Shown in pieces: positions 53,766-62,616 of a stretch of DNA of 64,000 nucleotides. The position numbers and the translations under genes are program-made. The first letter of the stretch is position 1, and every line of letters starts with the position of its first letter. This DNA comes from Bacillus bingmayongensis (GTDB lineage Bacteria > Bacillota > Bacilli > Bacillales > Bacillaceae_G): contig NZ_JH921521.1 of NCBI RefSeq assembly GCF_000299035.1, forward strand, positions 88,647 through 152,646. The letters run 5' to 3'. The notes under the pieces are model-generated. The model saw only the letters and a program-made list of their open reading frames with translations, ran no database searches and had not been told where the DNA came from.

Positions 53766-53802
53766 TAAAAGCAAGCTACTGACAAAGTAGCTTGCTTTTA
53801 AT
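53766..53802 (+). terminator. Terminator after the amino-acid importer operon
   Basis: AAAGCAAGCTACT pairs with AGTAGCTTGCTTT (13 bp, 6-base loop) and a T-rich end. It may also serve the convergent desaturase gene. Confidence 0.88.
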
Positions 53803-53816
53803 TGACTTATCTATCA

Positions 53817-54902
53817 TCATGGATTCACTTTTTTGATAGTTTCCTGCTCTTCTATATGCTCCTCACGATACGCAATATTATCAGGATCTAATCCATTTCC
53901 TAAAGAACCATAGAAATGTTCCCTATGAGGATCGACTAATTCACTGCCTTGATAGTATACGCGAGGCGTGTTCCAAAGCGCTGCTAATGCTTTCGTCATC
54001 GGCATTTCATGATAACGCTCCGGCCACATTTCTTTAATCTTCTCTTTTACTAACGGGTAATATTTTGAACTCATAGCAGGGAACAGATGATGTTCTGTAT
54101 GATATGAGAAATTAAAATGCAAAACGTCAACCCAGCGCGGCACTGTTACGGACAAACAGTTAGCTAGTGGATCATTCACAGGAACAATTGGGTTTAAGCG
54201 ATGGTTTGTTGCAATATATGCCATTACAATAAAGTTTGCAATTAGTAACGGAATCACATACGCAAACAACCACTTTGCAGGCCCCAAAATAAATAGTAAG
54301 CTAATCCACACTGTCCACGGCAAAAGAAGTTGAAGCCATACAGATCGTTGATTCGATGACTTAAATTCTTTTATAAAATGAAAGAACATACGAGTTGAAT
54401 GTATTGTAAATTGAATTGTTAGTGACAGAAAACTAAAGAAAGAACGTACATGAAGCGGCATACGATACACCCATCTTAAAAACTTACTCTTCTTCATCTT
54501 TTCAAGCGTTGGCCATGCATCAGGATCATGTTCCTCATGTTGCGTATGCACATGGTGCGTCGCATTATGCCACTTTCTCCACAATTTTGGTCCTGTAGAC
54601 AATGGCATAAATGCAATTGCCCCTAAAAAATCACGAAGCCATGCCTTTCTTACAACCGTTCCGTGCAAAATTTCATGTCCTAAAAATCCAAGCGAAGCAA
54701 AACATAACCCGAGAACAATCGCAATCCCGAGATTTGCCCACACATTCAAGTCGAATAAACCGATCGTTATTAATCCAGCTACCGCCACAAGTAAATAAGC
54801 CAGTCCACCAAACAAACGAGTTGGAACTGGTTTAAATGCTTTTTTTGGCAAATGCGGCGATACACGTGCTGCATACCATCCAAACGTATGAAGCTCCTTC
54901 AT
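53817..54902 (-). CDS. desB: Membrane acyl-lipid fatty acid desaturase (probably Delta10, DesB)
   Basis: This 361-residue di-iron desaturase inserts a cis double bond into membrane lipid acyl chains and helps adaptation to cold. The three histidine boxes are GHEILHGT (about 92), HNATHHVHTQHEEHD (about 128) and NFSYHTEHHLFP (about 265), between paired membrane helices. From memory, B. cereus has two such enzymes, DesA (Delta5) and DesB (Delta10), and the locus near the arc genes is DesB; regiospecificity cannot be read from sequence. AAAGGGGCAAAAGG precedes the ATG. It is monocistronic with a long upstream region. Confidence 0.85.
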   Translation of the reverse strand: MKELHTFGWYAARVSPHLPKKAFKPVPTRLFGGLAYLLVAVAGLITIGLFDLNVWANLGIAIVLGLCFASLGFLGHEILHGTVVRKAWLRDFLGAIAFMPLSTGPKLWRKWHNATHHVHTQHEEHDPDAWPTLEKMKKSKFLRWVYRMPLHVRSFFSFLSLTIQFTIHSTRMFFHFIKEFKSSNQRSVWLQLLLPWTVWISLLFILGPAKWLFAYVIPLLIANFIVMAYIATNHRLNPIVPVNDPLANCLSVTVPRWVDVLHFNFSYHTEHHLFPAMSSKYYPLVKEKIKEMWPERYHEMPMTKALAALWNTPRVYYQGSELVDPHREHFYGSLGNGLDPDNIAYREEHIEEQETIKKVNP

Positions 54903-55525
54903 CCTTTTGCCCCTTTCTTATGCCGCGCTTACGCAACTTGCATAAATCAATTCTTGTTTCCAGATTGATAAAACTAGTTAATTACAAAAAGCATTTATAA
55001 TAAGTAATTCATACTCACTCTACCGTCACTCATTTTTGCTTTTATTATCAATGAAAAACATTTCTCTTTTTACTCTTTATCAACCTTTCTACATGATGAA
55101 TCATATCAATAGACTTTCTGTATTGTCAACAACTTTTATGACCTAGTAATAAAATGTGATTATATTTTTATAATAATATTTTATTTCACCAAAGAAAAAA
55201 CATAGATTTTATAAGCTTTTATCCGTTATATATATAAATACTTTAACATATAAGAAAATTAGCTTTATTCAAGAATAACTTATATATGAACAGAAATAAT
55301 TCTTTATGAAATTGACTGTCATTTAAAATACGTTTATGACGAAACACGCGTTTTTTATTATACTAAAATAATTTTTACGTTTTTTAAATATTTATAACTT
55401 ATTCTTAATTTCCTTCTGTTCACTGTACAGCATTCCCCTATTTTAAATAAAAAATAATCTACATGAATTTCATATAAATTGGAAAAATTAAGTAGTAAAT
55501 TGTTTTAAAACAGGAGGGATATACG
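54903..55525. other. Long AT-rich divergent intergenic region (desB/yhfW)
   Basis: About 620 bases without a gene, probably promoter space for both the desaturase and the Rieske protein. Cold-regulated genes often have long leaders. No named regulatory motif, hairpin or repeat was confirmed here. Confidence 0.5.
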
Positions 55526-57052
55526 ATGACAAATGATTCATTTCCCCAATTTCCAGAACCGTACTGGCGTGATTCTACTTCACTCCCTATTTTTCCAAAG
55601 CTATCAGAAAATATAAGAACAGAAGTTGCAATTATTGGCGCTGGAATTACAGGCATTACAACTGCTTATTTACTTGCAAAAGAGGGTATGAAAGTTGTTT
55701 TAATCGATTCCGGAAATATTTTAAATGGAACGACAGGCCATACAACTGCAAAGATTACTGCACAACATGACCTCATTTATGATGAACTGATTAATCATTT
55801 TGGAGCTGATCAAGCTCGGCTATACTATGAGGCAAACGAAAAAGCATTGCAATTTATTAAAGAAACAATCCAAACAAATAACATCGACTGCGACTTTACT
55901 GAAGAAGATGCCTACTTATATACAACTTGCAACGATGGATTACGGAAATTAACAAAAGAATACGAAGCTTATAAAAAGCTAAACATTCCTTGTGACTATA
56001 CTCAATCCATTTCAATTCCTATCTCAGTTCAAGCAGCGCTTGCTATGAAAAATCAGGCACAGTTCCATCCTCTTCATTATTTAAAAAATCTTGTCGAACG
56101 TTTTATTGAAGCTGGCGGAACGATCTATGAGCAGACCACTGCAATCGATATTGAGAAAGGGTTCTATCCACAAGTTATTACAAAAGATGGCCATCGGATT
56201 ACATGTGGATATGTCGTATCCTGTTCCCACTTTCCTTTCTATGATGCAACCAACTTTTTCTTCGCAAGAATGTATGCAGAGCGCTCCTACGTTCTCGCAA
56301 TAAAGGCAAAGAATGATTATCCCGGAGGCATGTATTTAAGTATCGATAACCCTACACGTTCCTTACGCTACACAACAATGAATGGAGAAAAACTCATTCT
56401 CGTTGGTGGAGAAAGCCATAAAACAGGACAAGGAATTAATACGATGCTTCATTATGAAGCACTGCACTCTTTCGCGGAAGAAACATTTGGGATAGATGAA
56501 ATTCCTTACAGATGGTCAACACAAGACTTAATTACTCTAGATAAATTGCCTTACATTGGTCATATTAATGAAAATAATCCAAACATATTCGTTGCAACAG
56601 GTTATCGTAAATGGGGTATGACATCTGGAACTGCTGCAGCACAATTACTAACAGCTTCAATTACAAAAACAGATAGCCCTTACAAAGAACTCTTTGCTCC
56701 ATCACGATTCCATGCAGATCCAGATATAAAAACATTCCTGTCTCAAAACCTTGATGTGGCAAAACATTTGATTGAAGGCAAGTTAGAATTTGCTCTCCGT
56801 AAACCAGAAGACCTTGAAAACGGTGAAGGTGCAGTTGTAAGAGTTCACGGAAAACGTGCAGGTGCTTATAAAGACAAAGAGGGAAAATTACATATTGTTG
56901 ATACGACCTGTACACACCTTGGCTGTGAAGTAGAATGGAACAGCGGTGATTGTACGTGGGATTGTCCTTGTCATGGCTCACGCTTTTCAATTGAGGGGGA
57001 TGTAATTGAGGGGCCAGCAGAGAAACCACTGAAGCGGGTTGATGGAGAATAA
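55526..57052 (+). CDS. yhfW: FAD-dependent oxidoreductase fused to a Rieske [2Fe-2S] domain (YhfW-like)
   Basis: The product has 508 residues. An N-terminal DAO-type FAD fold has the dinucleotide motif VAIIGAGITGITTAYLLAKEG (about 35-55) and GTTGHTTAKITAQHD. The C-terminal domain (about 415-508) is a Rieske cluster with ligands in CTHLGCEVEW and CPCHGSRF. This fusion is the YhfW arrangement of Bacillus. It should pass electrons between an amine- or hydroxy-type substrate and a redox partner, but neither is known. ACAGGAGGGATATACG precedes the ATG. Confidence 0.92.
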   Translation: MTNDSFPQFPEPYWRDSTSLPIFPKLSENIRTEVAIIGAGITGITTAYLLAKEGMKVVLIDSGNILNGTTGHTTAKITAQHDLIYDELINHFGADQARLYYEANEKALQFIKETIQTNNIDCDFTEEDAYLYTTCNDGLRKLTKEYEAYKKLNIPCDYTQSISIPISVQAALAMKNQAQFHPLHYLKNLVERFIEAGGTIYEQTTAIDIEKGFYPQVITKDGHRITCGYVVSCSHFPFYDATNFFFARMYAERSYVLAIKAKNDYPGGMYLSIDNPTRSLRYTTMNGEKLILVGGESHKTGQGINTMLHYEALHSFAEETFGIDEIPYRWSTQDLITLDKLPYIGHINENNPNIFVATGYRKWGMTSGTAAAQLLTASITKTDSPYKELFAPSRFHADPDIKTFLSQNLDVAKHLIEGKLEFALRKPEDLENGEGAVVRVHGKRAGAYKDKEGKLHIVDTTCTHLGCEVEWNSGDCTWDCPCHGSRFSIEGDVIEGPAEKPLKRVDGE

Positions 57053-57067
57053 AATTAGCTAAAATAA

Positions 57068-57096
57068 ACAGAGCACCAATCTACTGGTGCTCTGTT
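57068..57096. terminator. Terminator between yhfW and the nucleotidyltransferase gene
   Basis: AACAGAGCACCA pairs with TGGTGCTCTGTT around a 5-base loop, overlapping the end of the convergent gene. Confidence 0.85.
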
Positions 57097-57860
57097 CCTA
57101 TTTCAAATAACATATCTCGAAACAAACCATTCAACATCTCAACTTCAATACCCTTTCCTTTTTCAATTCCCTTCACATACTCCTGATAGTACTTTATCTG
57201 CTCCTCCAAAAACTCATTTAATACCATAATTTTTGGACCAGCATCTAGCTCAACACCAGCTTTTTTCTTTATTAGTAAATCTTCAATTTCATTTAAAATT
57301 TTTTGTTCTAGTGAAAGTTCAGTAATTAATCGTTCAAATTCTACAGGCGGTAATGTCCCTTTCTCTTCTAACCACTTGCAAGCTAAAATAGGGCGCAATA
57401 CGTAGAAGTACTTTTTCAACTTCACACTCTCTCCTTGTAGAAATTCACGATAGTTTTTTGAAGCCATATGTAAGTAGTGATAAATCGTTGCTTTTGGATC
57501 AAAATCGTTTTCGCTCATTTTCTGTAGGCGTTCTGGAAGAGTCGAGTTCTTAGAATAAAAAATTGGAGAGCGGATCCATTCTAATAGTGCTGGATTTGAT
57601 TTTGCAAATAGCTGCAGTGCTTTTCTAATATCCCAACCACTTATATCTAAAGCATCACTAATTGGATACTCAATAACATCACGTTTTTCATTTACGGATA
57701 AATACCAATCTACTGGATGAATATATACAAATCTAACATCGTAATCACTATCTTTCGACGGGAATCCCCACGCACGGCTTCCAGATTCCACCGCAAATAA
57801 AATCTTTACATTATTCTCTTTCTCAATTCTCTCTAATTCCAATTGAATTTTTTCCCTCAT
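57081..57860 (-). CDS. Nucleotidyltransferase-superfamily protein (PF10127, YcgL-like)
   Basis: The product has 259 residues. The pol-beta nucleotidyltransferase core is visible as FAVESGSRAWGFPSKDSDYDVRFVYI, with the GSRAWG motif and the Asp pair DSDYDVR. A helical C-terminal part contains KYFYVLRPILACKWL. PF10127 includes phage RlaP-type RNA ligase-associated domains and Bacillus YcgL, of unknown substrate. The ATG at 57860 has GAGG 9 bases upstream; several ATGs further up lack support. It lies near the P-loop gene at 58017 on the same strand but 156 bases apart, with a hairpin between. Confidence 0.8.
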   Translation of the reverse strand: MREKIQLELERIEKENNVKILFAVESGSRAWGFPSKDSDYDVRFVYIHPVDWYLSVNEKRDVIEYPISDALDISGWDIRKALQLFAKSNPALLEWIRSPIFYSKNSTLPERLQKMSENDFDPKATIYHYLHMASKNYREFLQGESVKLKKYFYVLRPILACKWLEEKGTLPPVEFERLITELSLEQKILNEIEDLLIKKKAGVELDAGPKIMVLNEFLEEQIKYYQEYVKGIEKGKGIEVEMLNGLFRDMLFEIGTEHQ

Positions 57861-57981
57861 ATGTATCATCCTCATTTTCTGATCATTTCCCTGGAAATTC
57901 GACAAATATAATATACTTATTATTGAAGTGTCATTCTACTGCTAACATCGATATATCGAGAACTCTTTAGTATGTAAGGAA

Positions 57982-58006
57982 GCTGTCAGGTCCTTCCTGA
58001 CAGCTC
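57982..58006 (-). terminator. Hairpin after the tandem P-loop gene
   Basis: AGCTGTCAGG/CCTGACAGCT is a perfect 10-bp stem with 5-base loop, 10 bases past the stop at 58017. The minus-strand tail has few T residues, so termination may be weak. Confidence 0.55.
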
Positions 58007-58016
58007 TACAATCACT

Positions 58017-59126
58017 TCATTTTTGCTGCTCGCTAACAAACTTGGCAATTCGCTCAAATTCACTCTGTATTTCGTCTTTATACGCATCTACTTTTGTAAA
58101 ATCCATCGCAGTAATATAAATTCGTTCCAATTTATCTCGAACTGCTTTTGCTTTCGCTAAAAAAGACATCGCTTCACTCATTTTTGTTTTATATTGAATG
58201 GAAACATCGCGAATTTCTGTAGCATATTTTTCATCCGTTCCCGGAGTAACAATGAGATTATACATATCAATAATCTCATCACCTTCTCGCTCAGGAAAAT
58301 ATTCATGCGGTGCGGTGCTGTCAAAGATTGCAAAACCTAATTCTCTTACAATAATCATATCAAGGCTATTCGGGTCAAAGCCGCAATGATACACTTCAAC
58401 TTCAAAATCTTTTTCTTCTGCTGCTGCTGCTAACTTTTTTAACATCGTTGATTTCCCTGACCCCGGGCGTCCTTTTATAAAATAACGATGCAGGATACCT
58501 TCTGTTAAATTTGGAACGAAATCAACCGCACCTTTTGGTGTTGCTGCCCCTAAAAAACGGTGCTTTACAACTGCTTGTTTTCCTTTGTTATCTGCGAATA
58601 ACTTTTGTATAAGCTGATTTGTTAATTCATTCGCTTTTTGAAAATCAATATTATCAATATAAATTCTCTCCCAATCATCATGTATAGCTAATGCTTCTTT
58701 GAAACAATCATATGCTGATTGAAATGCACCACTTGCTTCTGAAATATAACGTGTAATAGCAACTTTATGTTTTCGTAATTTCTCTGAATCCCATGCAACA
58801 CCTAAGTTTACGTATTCTTCTACAACTCCAGGTGTTTTGGGCTCAATAACATGGGGTGCTGTTCCATCTACAATTCCTACTTTTAGTTTTGGAATAATAA
58901 CACCATCGATGGATTTGTTATCAGAAGAACAATGCAAAAGTTCAATATCATATCCTCTTTCAGCCCACTCACGCCCAATTGCTTTCATCAGTGAGGATTT
59001 TCCTGTTCCTGGACCACCTTTCAAAATGAAAAGCCTTTCCAATCCACTTAAACTTTCTTCATATAAACTATAAAAACCTCTCGCTGTATTTCCTCCAGCA
59101 TAATAATTTAAAATCTTCCCTGTCAC
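58017..59126 (-). CDS. Tandem P-loop NTPase (PRK06851-type)
   Basis: The product has 369 residues built from two related halves, each with a Walker A: LKGGPGTGKSSLM near 38 and IKGRPGSGKSTML near 215. Each half continues with a similar ELLHCSSDNKSIDGVIIPKL / EVYHCGFDPNSLDMIIVREL segment and a DGTAPHVIEP / DSTAPHEYFP motif. The halves therefore arose by internal duplication. The start is the GTG at 59126 with AAAGGAG 8 bases upstream. No signal or membrane segment is visible. I know of no established function for this family. Confidence 0.8.
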   Translation of the reverse strand: MTGKILNYYAGGNTARGFYSLYEESLSGLERLFILKGGPGTGKSSLMKAIGREWAERGYDIELLHCSSDNKSIDGVIIPKLKVGIVDGTAPHVIEPKTPGVVEEYVNLGVAWDSEKLRKHKVAITRYISEASGAFQSAYDCFKEALAIHDDWERIYIDNIDFQKANELTNQLIQKLFADNKGKQAVVKHRFLGAATPKGAVDFVPNLTEGILHRYFIKGRPGSGKSTMLKKLAAAAEEKDFEVEVYHCGFDPNSLDMIIVRELGFAIFDSTAPHEYFPEREGDEIIDMYNLIVTPGTDEKYATEIRDVSIQYKTKMSEAMSFLAKAKAVRDKLERIYITAMDFTKVDAYKDEIQSEFERIAKFVSEQQK

Positions 59127-59279
59127 TGCACTCACTCCTTTGCAGCAGTTTACTTACATAAGCTACCATATGCTGGAACCCTTAGTTGGGTGAATACCTA
59201 TTGTCATTCTTGAAATAAAAAAGGAAATGAATTACAATAACAATAACAAAAAAATATGAATTTTAAAACTAAATAAATT

Positions 59280-59450
59280 CCTTATCGAGAGAGGCAGAGG
59301 GACTGGCCCTTTGAAGCCCGGCAACCTCAGTTTATATAAACTGAACAGGTGCTAAATCCTGCAAAATGCAATGCATTTTGGAAGATAAAACATGAATTTA
59401 CATGCAAGTATGTAAAGCCTATCTTTCTTGATTTGAAAGATAGGCTTTTT
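59280..59450 (+). promoter_or_regulatory. SAM-I riboswitch (S-box) with terminator before the cyclase gene
   Basis: The plus strand has CTTATCGAGAGAGGCAGAGG, GACTGGCCC, GAAGCCCGGCAACC, CAGGTGCTAAATCCTGCA and GGAAGATAA, the complete S-box order. The terminator AAGCCTATCTTTC/GAAAGATAGGCTT plus T run lies at 59415-59450, 30 bases before the gene. Confidence 0.96.
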
Positions 59451-59479
59451 ATATTTTAAAAATTATTGGAGGTATCCCG

Positions 59480-60115
59480 ATGAAAGTAATCGATTTATCA
59501 CAAACATTCGAAAACAATATGTCTCAATTTCCTGGAACACCGCCGATTCATCTAGAACCTATTACAAGTGTTGAGGAGGCTGGATTTCAAGTCACAGATT
59601 TTCATTCAGTTGTTCACGTTGGTACACATTGCGATGCACCTGCCCATTTTATTTCAGGTGCAACAACAATTGATCAATTACCACTTGATCAGTTTGTAGG
59701 TGAAGCTATTCTAGTTGATGTAACACATGTACAAGAACGAAAATTGCCTAAGGAAGTATTACATGATGCTGGGGTAAAAGAAGGAGATATCGTCATTTTC
59801 CATTCTAATCTCTCAAACAACTGGAATACAGAAGCATATGAAAAAGAAGCCTTTTATCTTTCAGAAGAACTTGCTGAAGAATTAGTTAGATTAAAAGTAA
59901 AATCTGTCGGTTTAGATTTCATTTCTCCCGATGAAGTGACGACCGAAACATCACCAATTCATCATATTTTATTAGGGAATAATATTTACTTAATTGAAAA
60001 CTTAACAAACTTAGACGCGATTAAAACGAAACGTTTCTTCTTTTCAGCGGCACCATTAAAAATTAAAAATAGTGATGGGGCATTTGCAAGAGCGTTTGCA
60101 GTTATTTTTGAATGA
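59480..60115 (+). CDS. Cyclase/kynurenine-formamidase-fold metal hydrolase under SAM control
   Basis: This 211-residue protein belongs to the cyclase family PF04199. It contains the metal and catalytic motif HVGTHCDAPAH (residues 46-56, form HxGTHxDxPxH), the YPGxP-like start QFPGTPP, and the end NLTNLDAI. Relatives hydrolyse N-formylkynurenine or other amides and esters using zinc. No trp-degradation genes are nearby. Instead a SAM riboswitch controls it, so its role should lie in sulfur amino acid or SAM metabolism. GGAGGTATCCC precedes the ATG. It is a single-gene unit with a terminator. Confidence 0.9.
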   Translation: MKVIDLSQTFENNMSQFPGTPPIHLEPITSVEEAGFQVTDFHSVVHVGTHCDAPAHFISGATTIDQLPLDQFVGEAILVDVTHVQERKLPKEVLHDAGVKEGDIVIFHSNLSNNWNTEAYEKEAFYLSEELAEELVRLKVKSVGLDFISPDEVTTETSPIHHILLGNNIYLIENLTNLDAIKTKRFFFSAAPLKIKNSDGAFARAFAVIFE

Positions 60116-60122
60116 ATGAAAA

Positions 60123-60150
60123 AAGCAGAGATCACCTTTGATCTCTGCTT
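60123..60150. terminator. Bidirectional terminator after the cyclase gene
   Basis: AAGCAGAGATCA pairs with TGATCTCTGCTT around a 4-base loop. It overlaps the 3' end of the convergent gene at 60132. Confidence 0.85.
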
Positions 60151-60515
60151 CGATGTTTTCTATTTAAATTAAAGAAAAATTGTTCAATACGAGGACGAAC
60201 CCATGCAAAATAATCTTTATCTTTCTTTTTCGTACAAATGATTTCTTCTCCGTCAACCATTCCAACAAGCTCTAGCTCTAACAATTGCCTCGTAAATTCT
60301 AGAATATTTACTTCTTCTTCTGGATATTCTTCCTTTAACTTCTCTTCGATTTCTCCTAATAAAAAGCCGTCACGCATCATTGCAAGTGCATCAATACAAA
60401 GTGGCGGCATTTCATATTTTTCGCCTGTAATTGTATCTTTTACAATATAATTCTTTTGCTCTTTTCGAAATTGAATAGTGTGTAAACATACAGCCGAATT
60501 TAATGTTAATTCCAT
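60132..60515 (-). CDS. Hypothetical protein with PqqD-like winged-helix pattern
   Basis: The product has 127 residues. The first 90 look like a PqqD/RRE-type small winged helix: a beta hairpin (QKNYIVKDTITGEKYEMPPLCIDALAMM), then GEIEEKLKEEYPEEEVNILEFTRQLLELELV. A basic C-terminus ends in FNLNRKHRSRDQR. Two adjacent ATGs exist; the second (60515) has better spacing from AGAGGTGG. No radical-SAM, peptidase or precursor-peptide gene is adjacent, so an orphan function is unknown. The family guess is pattern-based and tentative. Confidence 0.65.
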   Translation of the reverse strand: MELTLNSAVCLHTIQFRKEQKNYIVKDTITGEKYEMPPLCIDALAMMRDGFLLGEIEEKLKEEYPEEEVNILEFTRQLLELELVGMVDGEEIICTKKKDKDYFAWVRPRIEQFFFNLNRKHRSRDQR

Positions 60516-60709
60516 CATACCACCTCTTTCATAATATCTGCATAGAAAAAAGGATGCGTGTGCACCCCTCTTTTTAATTCACGTAAAACAAAAAACTACA
60601 AACCGTTATATGAGCAAGAAGCTGCATACCGATATTTTTCTCCATTATAAACTAAGTGTTTTATAAAAAAAAGCATTCTCGAATCTTTTTATAAAATGTT
60701 TATATTTAC

Positions 60710-60744
60710 ACAACAAGAGCACTTTTCAGAAAAGTACTCTTGTT
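60710..60744 (-). terminator. Terminator after the histidine kinase gene
   Basis: AACAAGAGCACTTTT pairs with AAAAGTACTCTTGTT (one mismatch) around a 3-base loop or so. It is 9 bases past the stop at 60753, with T-rich minus-strand tail. Confidence 0.8.
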
Positions 60745-60752
60745 TCGAATTT

Positions 60753-61979
60753 CTATATAGTTGGCAATGTTATTTCTACTTTTGTGCCTTCGCAAACGTC
60801 ACTTTCAAATTTGATATCCCCTTGATGTTCTGCAATAATTTTGTGTGTAATGATCAAGCCAAGACCAGTTCCATTCTCCTTTGTTGTATAAACAGCTTTT
60901 CCGAGTTTTTCTATTTTCTCACTATCCATACCACATCCTTCATCCTGAATACAAATACAAACTTTTTCTTCAATCGTTTTAGATGCATAAATCTTTAAAT
61001 TTCCACCATCCATCATAGATTCAATTCCGTTTTTCACAAGATTTATTACTACTTGCTTTAATTGTTTTTCGTCACCATTTATATCAGGTAAGTCTTCATC
61101 TACCTGTATATAAATTTTTACAGCGTACTGCATTGCATAACTTTCCATCAATTGAATAACATATAACAAAATCTTTTGCATATCACACAATTGATAAGTT
61201 GTTGGTCTTGGCTTTCCAAGCAGCATTAATTCACTAACAAACTCATTGATTCTCTCAATTTCTTGTAGCATAATATCATAACTAGCAACATCAGTTGGAT
61301 TACGTTCCTTTTGAATTTGAGTAAATCCTTTTAAAGCTGTTAACGGGTTTCGAATTTCATGTCCAATTGCTGTTGACATTTTTCCAATTAGCACCAGATT
61401 TTTAGTTTTCTCTATATCTTTTAGCGCTTTCACAACTGTACGAACATACGACTGAAACCTCTTTAATAAAGAGTGTGAAATGATGAAAAAAAAGATGCAT
61501 AGCACTAGCGGAATGAAAACTTTCACATCTCTTAACAATAAAGCAAAAAAAGTATACTTACCAATTATACTGAGAGAGACTAAATAAAAGTATTTTTTAT
61601 TCACAAAGACCGGTGCAAAAAGTATTAGAAATATTTCTACCATATTTCCATTTTCAAATACTCGATCTGTTTTTAAATAAATCATTAAATTATTTATAAA
61701 ATCAATTAGCATATAGCCCATTAAGAACAAATATTTAACAGCATATGTATGCCCTATCTTTTGAAGATACATTGAAATTGGAAATAATAAACTTACAAAA
61801 ATATATACCCAAAATCCTAGTCCACCTTCTGGCCACCCGACTTGTGCTTCATTTATATTCATTGCAGGATATATGTAATAATATATAATGTCATATACAA
61901 AGAAGATAATATAAAATAATAATAAAAATACCTTTAAAGCTTCTCTTTCTTCCTGAACTATGCTTTGAAATTTGTTCAT
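60753..61979 (-). CDS. Membrane sensor histidine kinase, orphan (KinB/sporulation-kinase-like)
   Basis: The product has 408 residues. About six hydrophobic helices fill residues 15-170 with short loops, so the signal is probably sensed in the membrane. HisKA has the phospho-accepting His207 in AIGHEIRNPLTALKGF. The HATPase domain has the N box (NLVKNGIESM), G1 (CIQDEGCGM) and G2 (TKENGTGLGL). No response regulator gene is adjacent. Orphan kinases of this layout in the group often feed Spo0F in the sporulation phosphorelay, which is inference here. AAGAGAGGTATTTAT precedes the ATG. Confidence 0.9.
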   Translation of the reverse strand: MNKFQSIVQEEREALKVFLLLFYIIFFVYDIIYYYIYPAMNINEAQVGWPEGGLGFWVYIFVSLLFPISMYLQKIGHTYAVKYLFLMGYMLIDFINNLMIYLKTDRVFENGNMVEIFLILFAPVFVNKKYFYLVSLSIIGKYTFFALLLRDVKVFIPLVLCIFFFIISHSLLKRFQSYVRTVVKALKDIEKTKNLVLIGKMSTAIGHEIRNPLTALKGFTQIQKERNPTDVASYDIMLQEIERINEFVSELMLLGKPRPTTYQLCDMQKILLYVIQLMESYAMQYAVKIYIQVDEDLPDINGDEKQLKQVVINLVKNGIESMMDGGNLKIYASKTIEEKVCICIQDEGCGMDSEKIEKLGKAVYTTKENGTGLGLIITHKIIAEHQGDIKFESDVCEGTKVEITLPTI

Positions 61980-62109
61980 ATAAATACCTCTCTTAAGCGA
62001 AACAAAAGTATATTACATGTATTCGTATTATAATACTATACTTATGAAATTGCTTTCAGAACAATATGTACTCCTTTAAATATATTAAAATCCTTCTATT
62101 GTGCAATCA

Positions 62110-62155
62110 AAAAACGTTTCAAGATATTTACTCTTCACATCTTGAAACGTTTTTC
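62110..62155 (-). terminator. Terminator after the excisionase-like gene
   Basis: AAAAACGTTTCAAGAT pairs with ATCTTGAAACGTTTTT (16 bp) around a 14-base loop or so, about 30 bases past the stop at 62186. Confidence 0.85.
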
Positions 62156-62185
62156 TTATAATTCTGTATCATGGAGTATGATAAC

Positions 62186-62425
62186 TTAATCCTCGTCTTT
62201 TACATCCATATCTTCTGGAATTGGCTCATTTAATATTTCTTCTACTAATTGCTTATATTTTTCCATTTGCTCTAAATGTGTATTGAACTGTTCTTTATTC
62301 AGCAAATATTGCTCACCGTCATACACCGCCCGAATTCGTTTTTGTTGAACTAATTCTTCAATATAAGATTCTGGAAGATTTAAATATTCCGCTGCTTCTT
62401 TTATCGTTATATACAATGGTTTCAT
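62186..62425 (-). CDS. Excisionase/MerR-like small DNA-binding protein
   Basis: The product has 79 residues. The N-terminal winged helix-turn-helix is TIKEAAEYLNLPESYIEELVQQKRIRAVYDGEQYLLNKEQF, as in the excisionase (DNA_binding domain HTH_17) family. An acidic tail (PEDMDVKDED) follows. No integrase, attachment site or phage gene is visible, so it is more likely a free-standing regulator than a true excisionase. There is no strong ribosome site apart from AAGGGAATG around the ATG. Confidence 0.8.
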   Translation of the reverse strand: MKPLYITIKEAAEYLNLPESYIEELVQQKRIRAVYDGEQYLLNKEQFNTHLEQMEKYKQLVEEILNEPIPEDMDVKDED

Positions 62426-62616
62426 TCCCTTATTATTTTTTCATATACAGCATTCATCTTACTTTATTATAGGATACTTTTGTAAACAAAATAAAAAGAT
62501 TTTGTAAATACAAATCAAAAAGCAGGTAGATACATACCATATATTGTATAATAGTATAGTAAGCGTTTTTAAAATATAGATGGTATTTACCCATTTACAC
62601 AAAGGAGAGTTAACAT

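Noticed and set aside
62186-62425. Excisionase-like gene as the edge of a prophage or integrative element
   Set aside because: No integrase, att repeat, tRNA or phage gene is nearby and composition does not change.
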